Assembly (NCBI GenBank): GCA_037179385.1
Contig: CM074190.1
Span: forward strand, 8,953,784 to 9,017,783
Origin: Holothuria scabra
Taxonomy: Eukaryota; Echinodermata; Holothuroidea; Aspidochirotida; Holothuriidae
DNA: 64,000 nt
Direction of reading: 5' to 3'
Every line of letters begins with the position of its first letter. The first letter of the stretch is position 1. A program made the position numbers and the translations under genes. The notes beneath the pieces were generated by a model, which made no database searches, was not told where the DNA came from, and was given only the letters and a program-made list of their open reading frames with translations. This document shows positions 12,501 through 21,245 of the stretch, piece after piece.

Positions 12501-15500
12501 TGGGCCGTAAAAATTCCATCAGACCTAACCCATTTGCACACACTCCCTAATTCCTACATCAAGCTCATTACACTTGCTTTGCCTTATATGCCTTGTTTTC
12601 ATCAAAGATAGTATCCTGGATGGTCTGTTGCTTTGGGAATTGGAATGTTGTTTTGCTGATTGGGGTCCTTTTTATAAAAAAAAAGTGTTATTCTTTTCTT
12701 AACAGCTTGTTCATTTTAGTTGATTGTGAATAGTGTTTGACCGATTATTCCGTTATCGTTAAATAATTGGCATGGGTAAAATTCTGCCTTTCAACTGATT
12801 ATTTGCAAGCTGGAAAAAGGGGCTAAATATACTTGCAACTTGCTCTTGGTTTTGTTAAAATTCCTGTAAATACTCAGTCCTTAAACTTCCCGCCAAAACG
12901 GGATGCATTGATAATCACAAACGTATAAATTTTACCTCTGCCATTGGAATGATCGTTTGATATTTTTTGCTATAACCCGGTAGTTTTACCTGGAATTAGA
13001 TTAAGAATTGTATGCAAGGTGTATTCCTTGTGGTCTCGCAGAAAGCGCAGCGTATCCCACTGTACTAACTGTTCTGCACAATACACATAGTACAGACTAT
13101 CTAGCTGCAGTGTTTCGCTGTTTTTTCGAATCCCCAAGAATCTTGTGAAGTTTGGTTGTTATTATCTTGCATAAATTAAGCCATTCCCAGCATTCCTTCC
13201 GTAATGTTATTTACAGTAGGACTTGTGCAATGCTGTCATATGACGTCATTGCAAATAAGACAGTGATGCACGTGGTCTCGTGCAGCAAACGCCCACGCAT
13301 GCACTAGACTTACGTGGGTGTCTGTTTTTACCGCCAAACAAGGCATCATGTTTTGCTCGGTGACATCATAGGCATATGATCCATTGCAAAATTTAAATTG
13401 GCCACCTGCGTTGTGATTGGTTCAATTGCGTTGATTTTAGCCAGCCAATCACAACTCGCGCCTTTGCCTGTGTGATTTAGTGTGTGAAAATACTCGGTCT
13501 CTAGACAAGTTTTCCGTTGAGTGTGTGTTACAATGATCGCACTTGTCATGCTTATATAGCCAGCTGGCAGCTAGCGAAGCTGGACGAGCCCCATGCTAAA
13601 TTCACATTGAAACAGCACCACAAATATCTGTGTATGTGGATTTTTCGGGGATCTGACTTAAGGCATTTCAGTTGCAGATTCTTTTTAAACAAGACGTAAG
13701 TTTTGGACAAGAACTTCTAAAAATATACGGTGATATTTATATCTAATAGGAACCATAAGATATGTTAATTGGGTGCAATTGTTTTGCTGCCCAGAACTGC
13801 TAAGATTATCATGATTGCTCTACATGGGGTTCGCTAAGGCAGGAGAGAAGCTACAGTACATTAACGCAACTACAACCCAGTACAGTAAAAGAATGCAAAT
13901 GTTCTGACATGATTGGGGGATGAAAACAAGACAGAGCATGATGTTGGCCTTAGAACTAAATTATCAAAGGGCATGTGATATCGACTGCAAACAATTCTAT
14001 TGTATTAACGGTTGATTTGTATCTTCACTTTTGAAGTGAAATATTATGCCTACAAAAATGATATCCCGTTCGTGAAACGAAAGGAACCTATTCCCAATAT
14101 TTTCCATCCTTAACTGGTTATGGTAATACAATATGCACGAAGCAAGGGGCATGTACTAAAGAGACAAACATGTGACTTCCCTCTTTCTAATAATCGGTAA
14201 TTGGCATCGGGCCGATTGTTAAATTAATTAAATGGTAATCGGGTATTACCAATTATAGCATAATCGGTCGAACACTAATTGCGAACTTGAATTCTTTAAT
14301 GCTTGGGAGGGCAGAGGTGGTTAGGAAGGAGTTATGGGGAACAATGCTTTTGACATGTATGACATGCTTTGTGATGTAACTTTATGAAACAATAGAGCTG
14401 TTCAATGGGCAGTTGTTTAGGTAAGGTCAATGGTCTTTAAAATACAAGTTTTTTATGAAAACTAAATAAACCCTTCACTCTACCTTTGTGTTCACAGCTT
14501 GAAGATAGTGAGTTAGACCGGTCTGTAGCAAACTGTTTCACTTTGTATGGTGGTAACAAGACGGTGGTCATCGCTGCAAGTAACCCTGAAGAGAAAGATA
14601 GATGGATGGCTGTAAGATTTTTATATTTACAATGATGTTGATTGCCTGTTGTCAAATGTTTTTTTCCACTCTTATTTTAGTCCTTTAAAGAGTGGCATGT
14701 ACAACTGAAATGTGGAAATGTGGACAGATCCAGAAAGGGGTCAGAGAGTGATTGATTTGATTGGGGAATATTCTAGGTTTGCAGGGAACTAAAAATATTA
14801 TATTATTGGTAATTTTGTACATTTACAATATAAACATGTGTGCAAAGAAAGTATGAATGGTGAATATAGTGAAAGTAGATTTGAGTAAATTCATATAGCA
14901 GAGTTTTAGCTACAACAACTCTCTTTACAGCCAAGAAGTGTTGAAAATTAAGTAGAAATTTAACATAATGGTATGTCCAAAGCAGTGAACGGAAGCATGT
15001 AGCAGTAGGAAATATATATATACATAAGAGGCTGAGAAAGAGTTAAGCTGGTGATCAGGGTTGTCACCATGCCATGCGGTGCTACCGGGTTCTCGAAATC
15101 TCCAACTGGTACCCTCCCATCAATTTCAGCATCACTGCCTGGCACAAATTTCATTCTACCTGAATAAATTTCTTCGATTTCTTCTGAATTGAGTGATAAA
15201 TCCTAGTTTCTGTAAGCACTCTCCAACCTACAAAAATTTTTCAAAGGAGAGGTAGGACACCGACTTCCCCTAGAATGCTCCCTCAGGATGGTGATCACAA
15301 ATTACCCAGCCCTCAAAATGGTCTAGTGATAACCCTGCTGGTGACTAAAAGGAGCAATTTTTGTTTCAGATGGTGTAAATACTAAATAGTGAACATTTGA
15401 ATCATACAATGGAATTTGGAAAGCAGAGAAAAATATAGTTCTTTGATTGTGTTGAAAGTTTTGTGGTTCTTAAAATTTAATGGTTTTTCTTTCTTTTTTT

Positions 15501-18500
15501 TTTCAGGATATAAAGAGTGCAATGGCTCTGTGTCAGGACACTGATGCAACAACTACAGTCAGTAAGTCATTTATGTTTTTGAAAATTGAAAGTGAACTTT
15601 TACACCACGTGATCCCTTTGTGGGTTTGGGGCGATATGCCAATTGTATTTCCTGTCTCATTAACATTAAGTATGTGATGATGTTGACAACAATTTGGACA
15701 GTGGTTGATCTTCATTAGGGCAATTAAAGTAGTTTCATAGGTAAACCCTTCCCCTCTATGGTAAGGGAAGGGACATGCATTCCTCAGCCTCTATGGTCAT
15801 ATTATATGGGTTTGTTTGCACAGCTCTTTATAGTGGTTTAAGTACACACTACCAATCACCGTTTTTCTCTTATTTACTTTTAGCAACTCCTGATCAAGAT
15901 TCAGCTTTTGATGAGTCTGAGGATGATGTTTCCTCACCATCACGGTCATTGGAGAGACAGTCACAGCATCGGGCTAATACTACGGTCCCTGTGTGTTGGC
16001 ACAGGAATACCAGTGTTAGTATGAGTGATCACATCAGAGCTGTACAGGTAAGGACCTAATCTGATCATAAAATTTCCCTAGGTTTCGTTCTTAAAGGGAC
16101 AAAGTCTCAAACAAGTTAACTTACATTCCAGCAAATCTCATGAAGAAATGGTTTATCTTGAATCTGTGTAAGGGGGCATATTGCATTGTCACATGACCCT
16201 CTGTTATGTTATTTGAGAACCAACATGGGAAGTTGATGAAGGTTAATGCAGAGAGGAGAAAATGCAATCAGGTCTTGCAATTTATTAGCACTCATCTCAA
16301 ATCATTGTGAGGGGTGTGATTATTTTGCACACCTATGTGAGGAATATTACTTAATAAACCTGTATGCCTACCTCACACTCACTTACTCACTTGAATGAAA
16401 TGAAAATACTCACTTGAATGAAATGAAAATACTTTCGTAAAGAGTGTGAGTGTGTTTTGTAGCACACCTGGAAATTATAAAACTCAAGGCTTTTGCATTT
16501 GCAGAAACCTTTTAGTAGAAATTGACCCCATGTTTTTCTTTTCTAGATGACCCTCTGTAACACACTCAATTTGGAGTGTCATTAAATTCCATCCAACTAG
16601 GGGCAGTGTTTTTTATTTAACTGGCAGTTATTTCCAAGTCCCTTCTTTCGTTTCTCCTTTTTTCTCCAGAATGCTTCATTATATGTATTTAGTCTGCTAT
16701 TTTGGGTAACTAACATGACCTTGTCTGGTCTGACCAAGATGTTTGCCCAGCCATTGTCTTGTGATTAAGTTCATTTACAGTTGATTGAGTTTCTAAAACA
16801 GGGTGTTAGCTTTCAAACCTTAAAAGTTATGTTCTTTACCAACAAGTTTCAATAAGACTGTAAGATATTAGAGAGGATGAAGTTGAACAATGAGTGAAAG
16901 TCAGTAGGAAAACTAGTTTTGTTGGAAAAAGATTTTGCTAATTGGACTGGTCAACATGTAGCTGGATAATTGTTTGTACTTATAGTTATTATTTATTATT
17001 ATTATTATTAACAAAATTGATAAAGCACCACAACTATAAAAATATAATCTGCTGTGCTGTACAATAAAACATAAAACAAACCAAAGAAACAGAACAAGAT
17101 AAAAAAACAAAAGTAGAAGAACACTACACATTAAAAGCTTACCTAAAATGGTAAGACTTAAGTTCATATTTAGAAATGCCAATGGAGGGACACAGTCTTA
17201 GATCAGTCGGGAAAGAGTTCCAAAGGGGAGGACCAGCCACAGTGAAAGAACGTACACCAAAAAGGTATTAAATTGTTTGTTAAACAGTTTGGTGAATTGC
17301 AGAGTCAGAGTGCAGCTACTATTTTAAACCCTCCCTCTTCAACAATAGACTGGATAAATAATCTGGGGTCATATCCTAAAGGGTTTTAAAAACGAACAGA
17401 ATCACCTTAAAAGTGAATTATGTAAGAAATTGGTAGCCAATGCAGATTGTGCAAAATTGGTGAAATGTGACAGAACTTCGGGGTGAGAGTGACAAGCTTT
17501 GCCGCAGCATTTTGAACTTTTTGTGGTTTGGTAACAAGATTGTTGGGAAGAACAAACAATAAAGATTTAGGGTAGTCAAGATGACAGGACACAAAAGCAT
17601 GGAGTAAAGACTTGCGAGTGTCCTCAGACAGTCTCCTTTGCTGACTATACTATAGTTTGAATTTGCTTTAAATTATTATCACTTAGTATAACAGTATCAT
17701 TATTTGAATTTGTTGTTTTAACTTAAAACAACAACTTTCAGTTATTGAGCATAAAAGTACAGTATCAGGATATTATAAATCTCTGCTATAAATATTTGAA
17801 TGACTATACTAAAATAGCTCAACCTACATGTACTTTGTGAAGACTGTATTTCATGATGTCTAGTTTGTTGTCATGCATGATACTGTACCTGACCACCAAA
17901 ACAATTCTCTTTTCTGTTCTTTCATCAAAACTTGAATGCATAGCTCCACTGCTCCAAGATTACCATTGATTGAACATTTACGAAAGTATTGATAATCTGC
18001 AGCATAGCTGCCCTTGTTCAATTATGTCCGTCAAAGTTTGTTTTACGAAAACAACGAGGAGTTTAACATTATTTCACTTCTCTTGCAAAGATTCTTAAGT
18101 ATTTTTTTTAATCATTTTCCAATATTTGTTTGATATCCTAGAATCAGTTGAGTGGTTTCTTATTGAGGAAATTCAAGAACAGTAATGGATGGCAGAAACT
18201 ATGGGTTGTGTTTACCAACTTTTGTCTGTTTTTCTACAAGAGCCATCAAGTGAGTATTGTCTATTTACAGGTATATGAATTTATGCAGTCACATATTTAG
18301 TGAGTTCTTATTGCTTCTTCTGCACTGCATATGAAGTTAATGAAATGGTGGTTAGTTATGTGTGTGTATTTAATTCTGGATGTAATATTCTGGACTGCAG
18401 TCACATTCTTTGACTTAACTTAACTCAAGGCAAAATTTAAAGGCCCATTTCTCTCACCCCAAACAGTACCAATTCTCCTAACCTTCTTACTTAAGCCCCT

Positions 18501-20293
18501 CCCACAATTGCCTATAATTGATCCTCATCCAGATACAATCTCAGTTTATTGCTTCAGCGTAAGTATAGAAAAGCTCAATGTGTAAAACCAAAACACTCTC
18601 AGAACAGCAAAAATCTGAGCCAATTGAGAGGTTCTGTTACCCCTAAAAAAAGTGAGACCATTGGCCCTTTAAATTCTCCACTTTGACTTGAGTTTCTTGT
18701 TGTAGCTTGAGTCCTTTGATTCAATTTTGTTTGTAAAGGTATTATAAAATTCTCCACAGTTTACGTCCATATGGCATTGTAGTCATGGTAACAACACAAA
18801 GGGCCCTTGCATAATCAATACCCATGGTAAAATGTTCATTTCAGATGAGGGATGAAGGGAAGTTGCCTCTAGGTTACTCAAAGAAATAATATCAAAAAGT
18901 GCAATTTTGTTACAATAACAGAGCAGTGCTTTTCTTTAGGTCTCAAGACTATGTCAGGGCCCCTTTAACTAAAGTTACCACCAAATTCCAGCAGTGTTAT
19001 CCTCGAATGAGATGGGGTGGAAGAAGTTTATGGCCACTTAGTCATTCATTGGAAGAATGTTTCCTTCCTATAGGTCTTTGCAAAACAATGGTTAGCACAG
19101 ATGATCTCCACAATATCCAACATAAATCGCAAATTGTGTTGTCTTGCTGATAGAAGTTATCATCTGTGATGCCTTAAGTGTAGTATACCTATAAGAAGTA
19201 TCCAAAAATAAAGGCAGAGAGTGTCATTTATCTAACTCAGCAATTGGTCATAGGAAATGCATGAGTAACTGCCAGTTTGATAAATGGCTCTGCCCTTATC
19301 AAAAATGTGGGATTCCTTCTGTTTTGTAATGAGGCTACCCCTGGATTCAGCCTTGGAAATACAATAACATGTTTAATCAGATCATAGGTGATAGTGTGAC
19401 TTGCTTTGCCTTGTAGACTTACCAGCTGACCTATAATTGACTTTACCAAAACATCTGACTGGACTTGGACTTGATTTGGCATTCGTTTTGACTTGAAAAT
19501 GGTCCTGACTTGAGGAAAGTGATGAATGACTTTGACTTGGGACTCTAAAGGTGACTCAGTACAACTCTGTCAATATTAGTAGACAAAAATTCTTTCCCAT
19601 TTTACATTTTTCCATTCATTCTAAAATTTAGGTAAAAAAAATTTCTGAGAAGATATATACATTCCTTCTTTTTTAATTGAAGTTGCAATTTTACCTGTAT
19701 GAAATCTTTTGCTAGTTTCATTCGTCCGTTTGTCCATCCGTCCGTTCATTAATTTATTTATTTTTTTATTTTCTTGTGACCTGCAGGAAGATTACCCTCT
19801 TGCCAGTTTACCTCTGTTGGGGTATACCATTACACAACCAGGGGAAGAAGATGAAATCAACAAAGACTATGTCTTCAAACTTCAGTTTAAAACTCATGTT
19901 TACTTTTTCAGAGCTGAGAGTGAATACACTTTTAGCAGGTACGTGCATTACTCTATTAAGTCAAGTTGAAATTGCCTCTGACTCTGAAAAGTTATCCTAC
20001 AAGGTAACTACACCCCTTTCATACCAATAGAATTCAACAAAAGCTTACCAGAAAATGGCATTTTAGGTTAGAGCCCTCTTGAAAACAGTTTCTATTTGTT
20101 ATGTGTCATTGTTGTATAAACCCTTTGTTTCTCTAGTGTATGATTCTAACCATGTTATAGGTAAAGTGTATCCAATTGTTTCATCTGTTTTGTCAACTAT
20201 ATCTGTGTTATTTAAGCATTTAAACATTCTCCTTGCAGGTGGATGGAGGTATTGAAAACAGCAACGTACAGCAGCAAAGTAGAAGAAACTTAA
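3282..20293 (+). CDS. FARP: FARP1/FARP2-like FERM-RhoGEF-PH protein, 3' part (10 exons, 418 residues, 5' partial)
   Basis: FARP proteins are Rho-family guanine nucleotide exchange factors that bind membranes and receptors through FERM and PH domains; vertebrate members act downstream of semaphorin/plexin signalling and in dendrite and synapse formation. Ten exons join without a stop: 1258 coding bases, 418 residues. Residues 1 to about 150 are the C-terminal two thirds of the DH domain (QKVCYLPFNTFLLKP, TELQRDLVGMDNL). Residues 151 to about 255 are PH1 (REGCLHKLSRKG, MFFLFSDMLLYTSKGV, DRWM). An acidic Ser-rich linker follows (FDESEDD, CWHRNTSVSM). Residues 315-415 are PH2 (LLRKFKNSNGWQKLWVVF, YPLASLPLLGY, ending in the family Trp at 402). 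The C-terminus stops 17 residues into the last exon. Residues match FARP1 in some places (NLVQPGR, SNQFKVHGQ, CWHRN) and FARP2 in others (SDMLLYTSKGV, HRANTT), which suggests an unduplicated invertebrate orthologue. The FERM domain is not in view. Comparison with the vertebrate proteins is from memory. Confidence 0.95.
4053..4172. mobile_element. Palindromic foldback MITE, copy 1
   Basis: The outer arms GATCTGGGGCCC and GGGCCCCAGATC are perfect reverse complements. They continue inward with few mismatches through a TTCCACAAAGAGTTACGCAC block to an arm of about 50 bases around a short centre. A second copy sits at 27653-27765. It has no coding capacity and lies in the intron between exons 1 and 2. 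Confidence 0.85.
4544..4594 (+). CDS. FARP: FARP-like exon 2: DH domain
   Basis: A 51-base exon between TTTTTTCCAG and GTGAGC. Joined to the previous exon it reads R-LVKYYPETHPDFKDCK, the loop and helix between the last two DH helices. It was missed by simple ORF length because of its size; the match to the FARP family and the conserved phase (one base carried on each side) support it. Confidence 0.93.
4595..6118 (+). other. Intron between exons 2 and 3, nothing recognised
   Basis: Ordinary G/T-rich intron sequence. I saw no terminal inverted repeats, tandem arrays or additional exon. Confidence 0.6.
6119..6249 (+). CDS. FARP: FARP-like exon 3: end of DH domain and DH-PH1 linker
   Basis: Acceptor TTTCTTCTAG, donor GTGAGT, ends in phase 0. 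It encodes the last DH helix, with TELQRDLVGMDNLVQPGR. This is one of the most conserved FARP segments and leads directly into PH1. Confidence 0.95.
6562..6613. repeat. Nested inverted repeats
   Basis: Arms ACAAGACGA and TCGTCTTGT flank a perfect palindrome CGTCTAGACG (6572-6581) and the word AGTTGCGGTGCC (6582-6593). The reverse complement of that word occurs at 10219-10230. This may mark one boundary of an insertion or an old rearrangement in this intron. Confidence 0.45.
7300..10195. other. Intronic block with reversed strand composition
   Basis: The flanking introns of this + strand gene show G over C and T over A. In this block the + strand is clearly richer in A and C (for example around 7860-8060, 8400-8560 and 9360-9480), as if read from the opposite strand. 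I found no transposon termini and no convincing protein. It may be an inverted or inserted segment, or a stretch transcribed from the minus strand. Base counts were estimated by eye on sample lines. Confidence 0.5.
10197..10230. repeat. GC-rich hairpin
   Basis: Near-perfect inverted repeat with arms of about 16 bases (AGTTGCGGCTGCCTGC against GGCAGGCACCGCAACT) and a minimal loop. It stands at the right edge of the reversed-skew block. Confidence 0.6.
10363..10521 (+). CDS. FARP: FARP-like exon 4: PH1, first half
   Basis: Acceptor TTTGCTTCACAG, donor GTAAGT, 53 codons, phase 0 at both ends. It encodes REGCLHKLSRKG followed by QQRMFFLFSDMLLYTSKG, the first beta strands of PH1. The 4.1-kb intron before it holds the reversed-skew block. 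Confidence 0.95.
10621..10700 (+). mobile_element. SINE-like tRNA-derived head, degenerate
   Basis: TGCATGGTCAAGTGGCTAGAG resembles a tRNA A-box region. Its start matches the head of the minus-strand SINE near 34.44 kb. The B-box area is degenerate, and no SINE body follows. Confidence 0.45.
10752..11085 (+). repeat. Dispersed GGAGCTTGT repeat, interrupted by a SINE
   Basis: The segment ATGGAGCTTGTCTTGCAGAA followed by ATTTTTGACCTCGGG is a diverged copy of a unit also seen near 38.9, 47.0 and (minus strand) 48.4 kb. A SINE has inserted into it: the word GGCTTCCTGAG occurs at both insertion edges and the unit resumes at 11058. Confidence 0.6.
10800..11046 (-). mobile_element. tRNA-derived SINE with 11-bp target site duplication
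   Basis: On the minus strand the head reads as a tRNA-Glu-like sequence: A box TGGTCTAACGGT, an anticodon arm with a CTC loop, and B box GGGTTCGTTTCCC. The body follows, ending in a TTAG-type tail that appears on the + strand as GTTAGTTAGTTAG. The 11-bp word GGCTTCCTGAG is present on both sides (10789-10799 and 11047-11057) as a perfect target site duplication. Polymerase III promoter boxes look intact, so this is one of the younger copies here. Confidence 0.9.
12094..12341. repeat. TACCCGTACCCGTACTC minisatellite
   Basis: Irregular tandem repeats built from TACCCG, TACCCA and TACTCG hexamers, punctuated by CATGACCTGG or close variants every 30 to 50 bases. It is C-rich on the + strand. It is not the TTAGGG telomere repeat. 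Confidence 0.85.
12398..12518 (+). mobile_element. SINE 3' body fragment, + orientation
   Basis: The stretch from GTGCTCAGCATTAGCAATGG to CTGGGCCGTAAAAATTC matches the reverse complement of the body of the SINE at 10800-11046 along its length, with scattered differences. The tRNA head is missing, so this is a 5'-truncated copy. Confidence 0.8.
12731..14277. mobile_element. Non-autonomous hAT-like element in FARP intron
   Basis: The termini TAGTGTTTGACCGATTAT (12731-12748) and ATAATCGGTCGAACACTA (14260-14277) are reverse complements apart from one base. They are flanked by ATTGTGAA and ATTGCGAA, an 8-bp target site duplication with one mismatch, the size expected for hAT-superfamily transposition. 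The 1.55-kb interior has no transposase I can recognise, so it would move only with help. It contains a GC-richer, promoter-like stretch near 13.24-13.56 kb. Confidence 0.82.
13241..13560 (+). promoter_or_regulatory. Promoter-like cluster inside the hAT-like element
   Basis: Contains a perfect CRE palindrome TGACGTCA (13241-13248) running into ATTGCAAAT, an inverted CCAAT box (ATTGG, about 13416), a direct CCAAT box (about 13445), and a TATATA at about 13553. Spacing and order are plausible for a polymerase II promoter reading to the right. Activity is inference; it may be the remnant promoter of the parent transposon. Confidence 0.3.
14498..14611 (+). CDS. FARP: FARP-like exon 5: PH1, second half
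   Basis: Acceptor TTGTGTTCACAG, donor GTAAGA, 38 codons, phase 0. It encodes NCFTLYGGNKTVVIAAS and then EEKDRWM, where the Trp is the conserved residue of the C-terminal PH helix. Confidence 0.93.
15056..15337. mobile_element. Short hAT-like MITE in FARP intron
   Basis: Terminal inverted repeats CAGGGTTGTCAC and GTGATAACCCTG (one mismatch) are flanked by CTGGTGAT and CTGGTGAC, an 8-bp duplication with one mismatch. It is 282 bp long, non-coding, and lies between exons 5 and 6. Confidence 0.78.
15507..15561 (+). CDS. FARP: FARP-like exon 6: end of PH1 and start of linker
   Basis: A 55-base exon after a long T-rich tract ending TTTCAG, with donor GTAAGT. It reads DIKSAMALCQDTDATTTV and completes the PH1 helix begun in exon 5. 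It ends with one base of a split codon that the next exon completes as Thr. Confidence 0.9.
15884..16047 (+). CDS. FARP: FARP-like exon 7: acidic Ser-rich linker between PH1 and PH2
   Basis: Acceptor TTACTTTTAG, donor GTAAGG. It encodes DESEDDVSSPSRSLERQ and then HRANTTVPVCWHRNTSVSM. The ESEDD and CW(H/Y)RNTSVS blocks are shared by vertebrate FARP1 and FARP2, so this linker is an old conserved feature. Ser-rich stretches next to acidic residues could be phosphorylated (inference). Confidence 0.93.
16388..16435. repeat. Direct duplication of about 23 bases
   Basis: ACTCACTTGAATGAAATGAA plus AAT is present twice in tandem, inside a larger imperfect palindrome with CACACTCAC on the left and GTGAGTGTG on the right. 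Confidence 0.7.
16985..17660 (-). pseudogene. 3' end of a CR1/L2-type LINE reverse transcriptase
   Basis: Read on the minus strand, this holds the C-terminal region of a non-LTR retrotransposon ORF2. It includes the reverse transcriptase thumb-region signature (VQNAAAKLVTLTPKF, LHNLHWLP) and, after a frameshift, the family C-terminus (GPPLWNSFPTDLR). It ends with an (ATT)n microsatellite at about 16987-17011, typical of CR1/L2 3' tails. Stops and frameshifts break it, and the 5' part is absent. It is a dead fragment in the intron before exon 8. Confidence 0.85.
18142..18249 (+). CDS. FARP: FARP-like exon 8: PH2, first strands
   Basis: 36 codons, phase 0. The acceptor ATATCCTAG has a weak pyrimidine tract; the donor is GTGAGT. 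It encodes NQLSGFLLRKFKNSNGWQ and LWVVFTNFCLFFYKSHQ, nearly the same as the vertebrate proteins and the best conserved block in the window. Confidence 0.95.
18441..18668. mobile_element. TTAA-flanked MITE, copy in FARP intron
   Basis: Flanked by TTAA on both sides (18437-18440 and 18669-18672). The left end AGGCCCATTTCTCTCACCCC resembles the other family copies; the right end is GGCCCT. It shares a long internal block (CCAGATACAATCTCAGTTTA) with the copy at 35343-35620. TTAA duplications are typical of piggyBac and Kolobok transposases. Confidence 0.75.
19437..19555. repeat. Degenerate GACTTG simple repeat
   Basis: Repeated GACTTGGACTTGA-like words (CTGGACTTGGACTTGATTTG and nearby variants) over about 120 bases. 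Low-complexity intronic sequence. Confidence 0.6.
19787..19938 (+). CDS. FARP: FARP-like exon 9: PH2, middle
   Basis: Acceptor GTGACCTGCAG, donor GTACGT. It encodes EDYPLASLPLLGYTIT, NKDYVFKLQFKTHVYFFR and ESEYTFSR. It ends with two bases of an Arg codon completed by the last exon. The variable loop GEEDEIN lies where FARP paralogues also vary. Confidence 0.95.
20239..20293 (+). CDS. FARP: FARP-like last coding exon: C-terminal PH2 helix and stop
   Basis: Acceptor CTCCTTGCAG. It reads RWMEVLKTATYSSKVEET and then TAA. WMEV is the C-terminal PH2 helix of FARP proteins, and the following tail is as short as in vertebrates. The exon continues as 3' untranslated region. Confidence 0.93.
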
Positions 20294-21245
20294 AGATCAG
20301 CATGAAACAGAAACATTTGAGAAGTTACATTTGGAAAGATGGAAGGACTGAAGCAACAGCTGTTTGTTTGTCAGTCCGTCTGCTCAACTGTCGGCCAGTT
20401 TCCCTACCAACTGGTCTTATTTTAGGGAATGCTGGACATAGGAAAGCAAGATGGCTGCTTTATTTTGACAAAAGATAGATTCCCCCTGTCTTATTCTGTT
20501 ATATTTTTTCATTTTAAGCAACAAAGTTAAAAGTGCACATCCCTGAAAATTTTATGGCATTTTCTTTGAGACTATCGTTTACTTTTACTGCCATTAGTAA
20601 CACTGCGAGATAAATACTATCTGTCATAATTTCATTTCCTTTTTACAGCAGTGGTAGGTTTATCAAGCAACATTTGATTTGTTGCAACAAATTTTTTGGC
20701 ATCTTCATTATTGTCTCTTCTCATAAACTTGCTCCAAGTCATTTTTCAATTATCACCAAGCTTACTCCCTTTTTTTCAGTTTCAGTGATTGCACTTTAAC
20801 ATTCCACATCCAGGAACCATTTGTAATGCATTTTGGTAATCGGCTCCAAAATAGTTATGCTTTTGGTGGTGTTATTATTCTCCTTTTAATGCATATGCAT
20901 GAGTAGTGCTCAGAGATTATATATCCTAGTCTGAATTATGTCTTGAAAGAGGAAACCACTTCTATCAGACACAGTTCAAGATTTGCATGAAAATAACCAT
21001 TTGTTATTAATCACATTCCCTGAAGATTACATAACTATAGTTTACCAAAGAAGACAAAGGGGTTTTCAGTGGTTTAGGGGAGTGCATGTATCAAGGATGA
21101 GCTTAAAGGAATTGAGGGATACTTGTTCCTATATACCACTGTAATAATTGTGAATGAGATTGACACCTTTGAAAAAGTTAGCCCTTTTCTTTCCAATGAG
21201 CCCCATAAACCACCAGTTTCAATAAAATTACAAGCTTGTGAGTAG
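20294..21245 (+). other. FARP: Probable 3' untranslated region of the FARP-like gene
   Basis: Non-coding sequence directly after the stop codon. The first canonical AATAAA is at 21221-21226, followed by a GT-rich stretch (TTGTGAGTAG), so polyadenylation near 21.24 kb is plausible. Other AATAAA hexamers lie at 21842, 22130 and 23693, so a longer transcript cannot be excluded. Confidence 0.4.
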
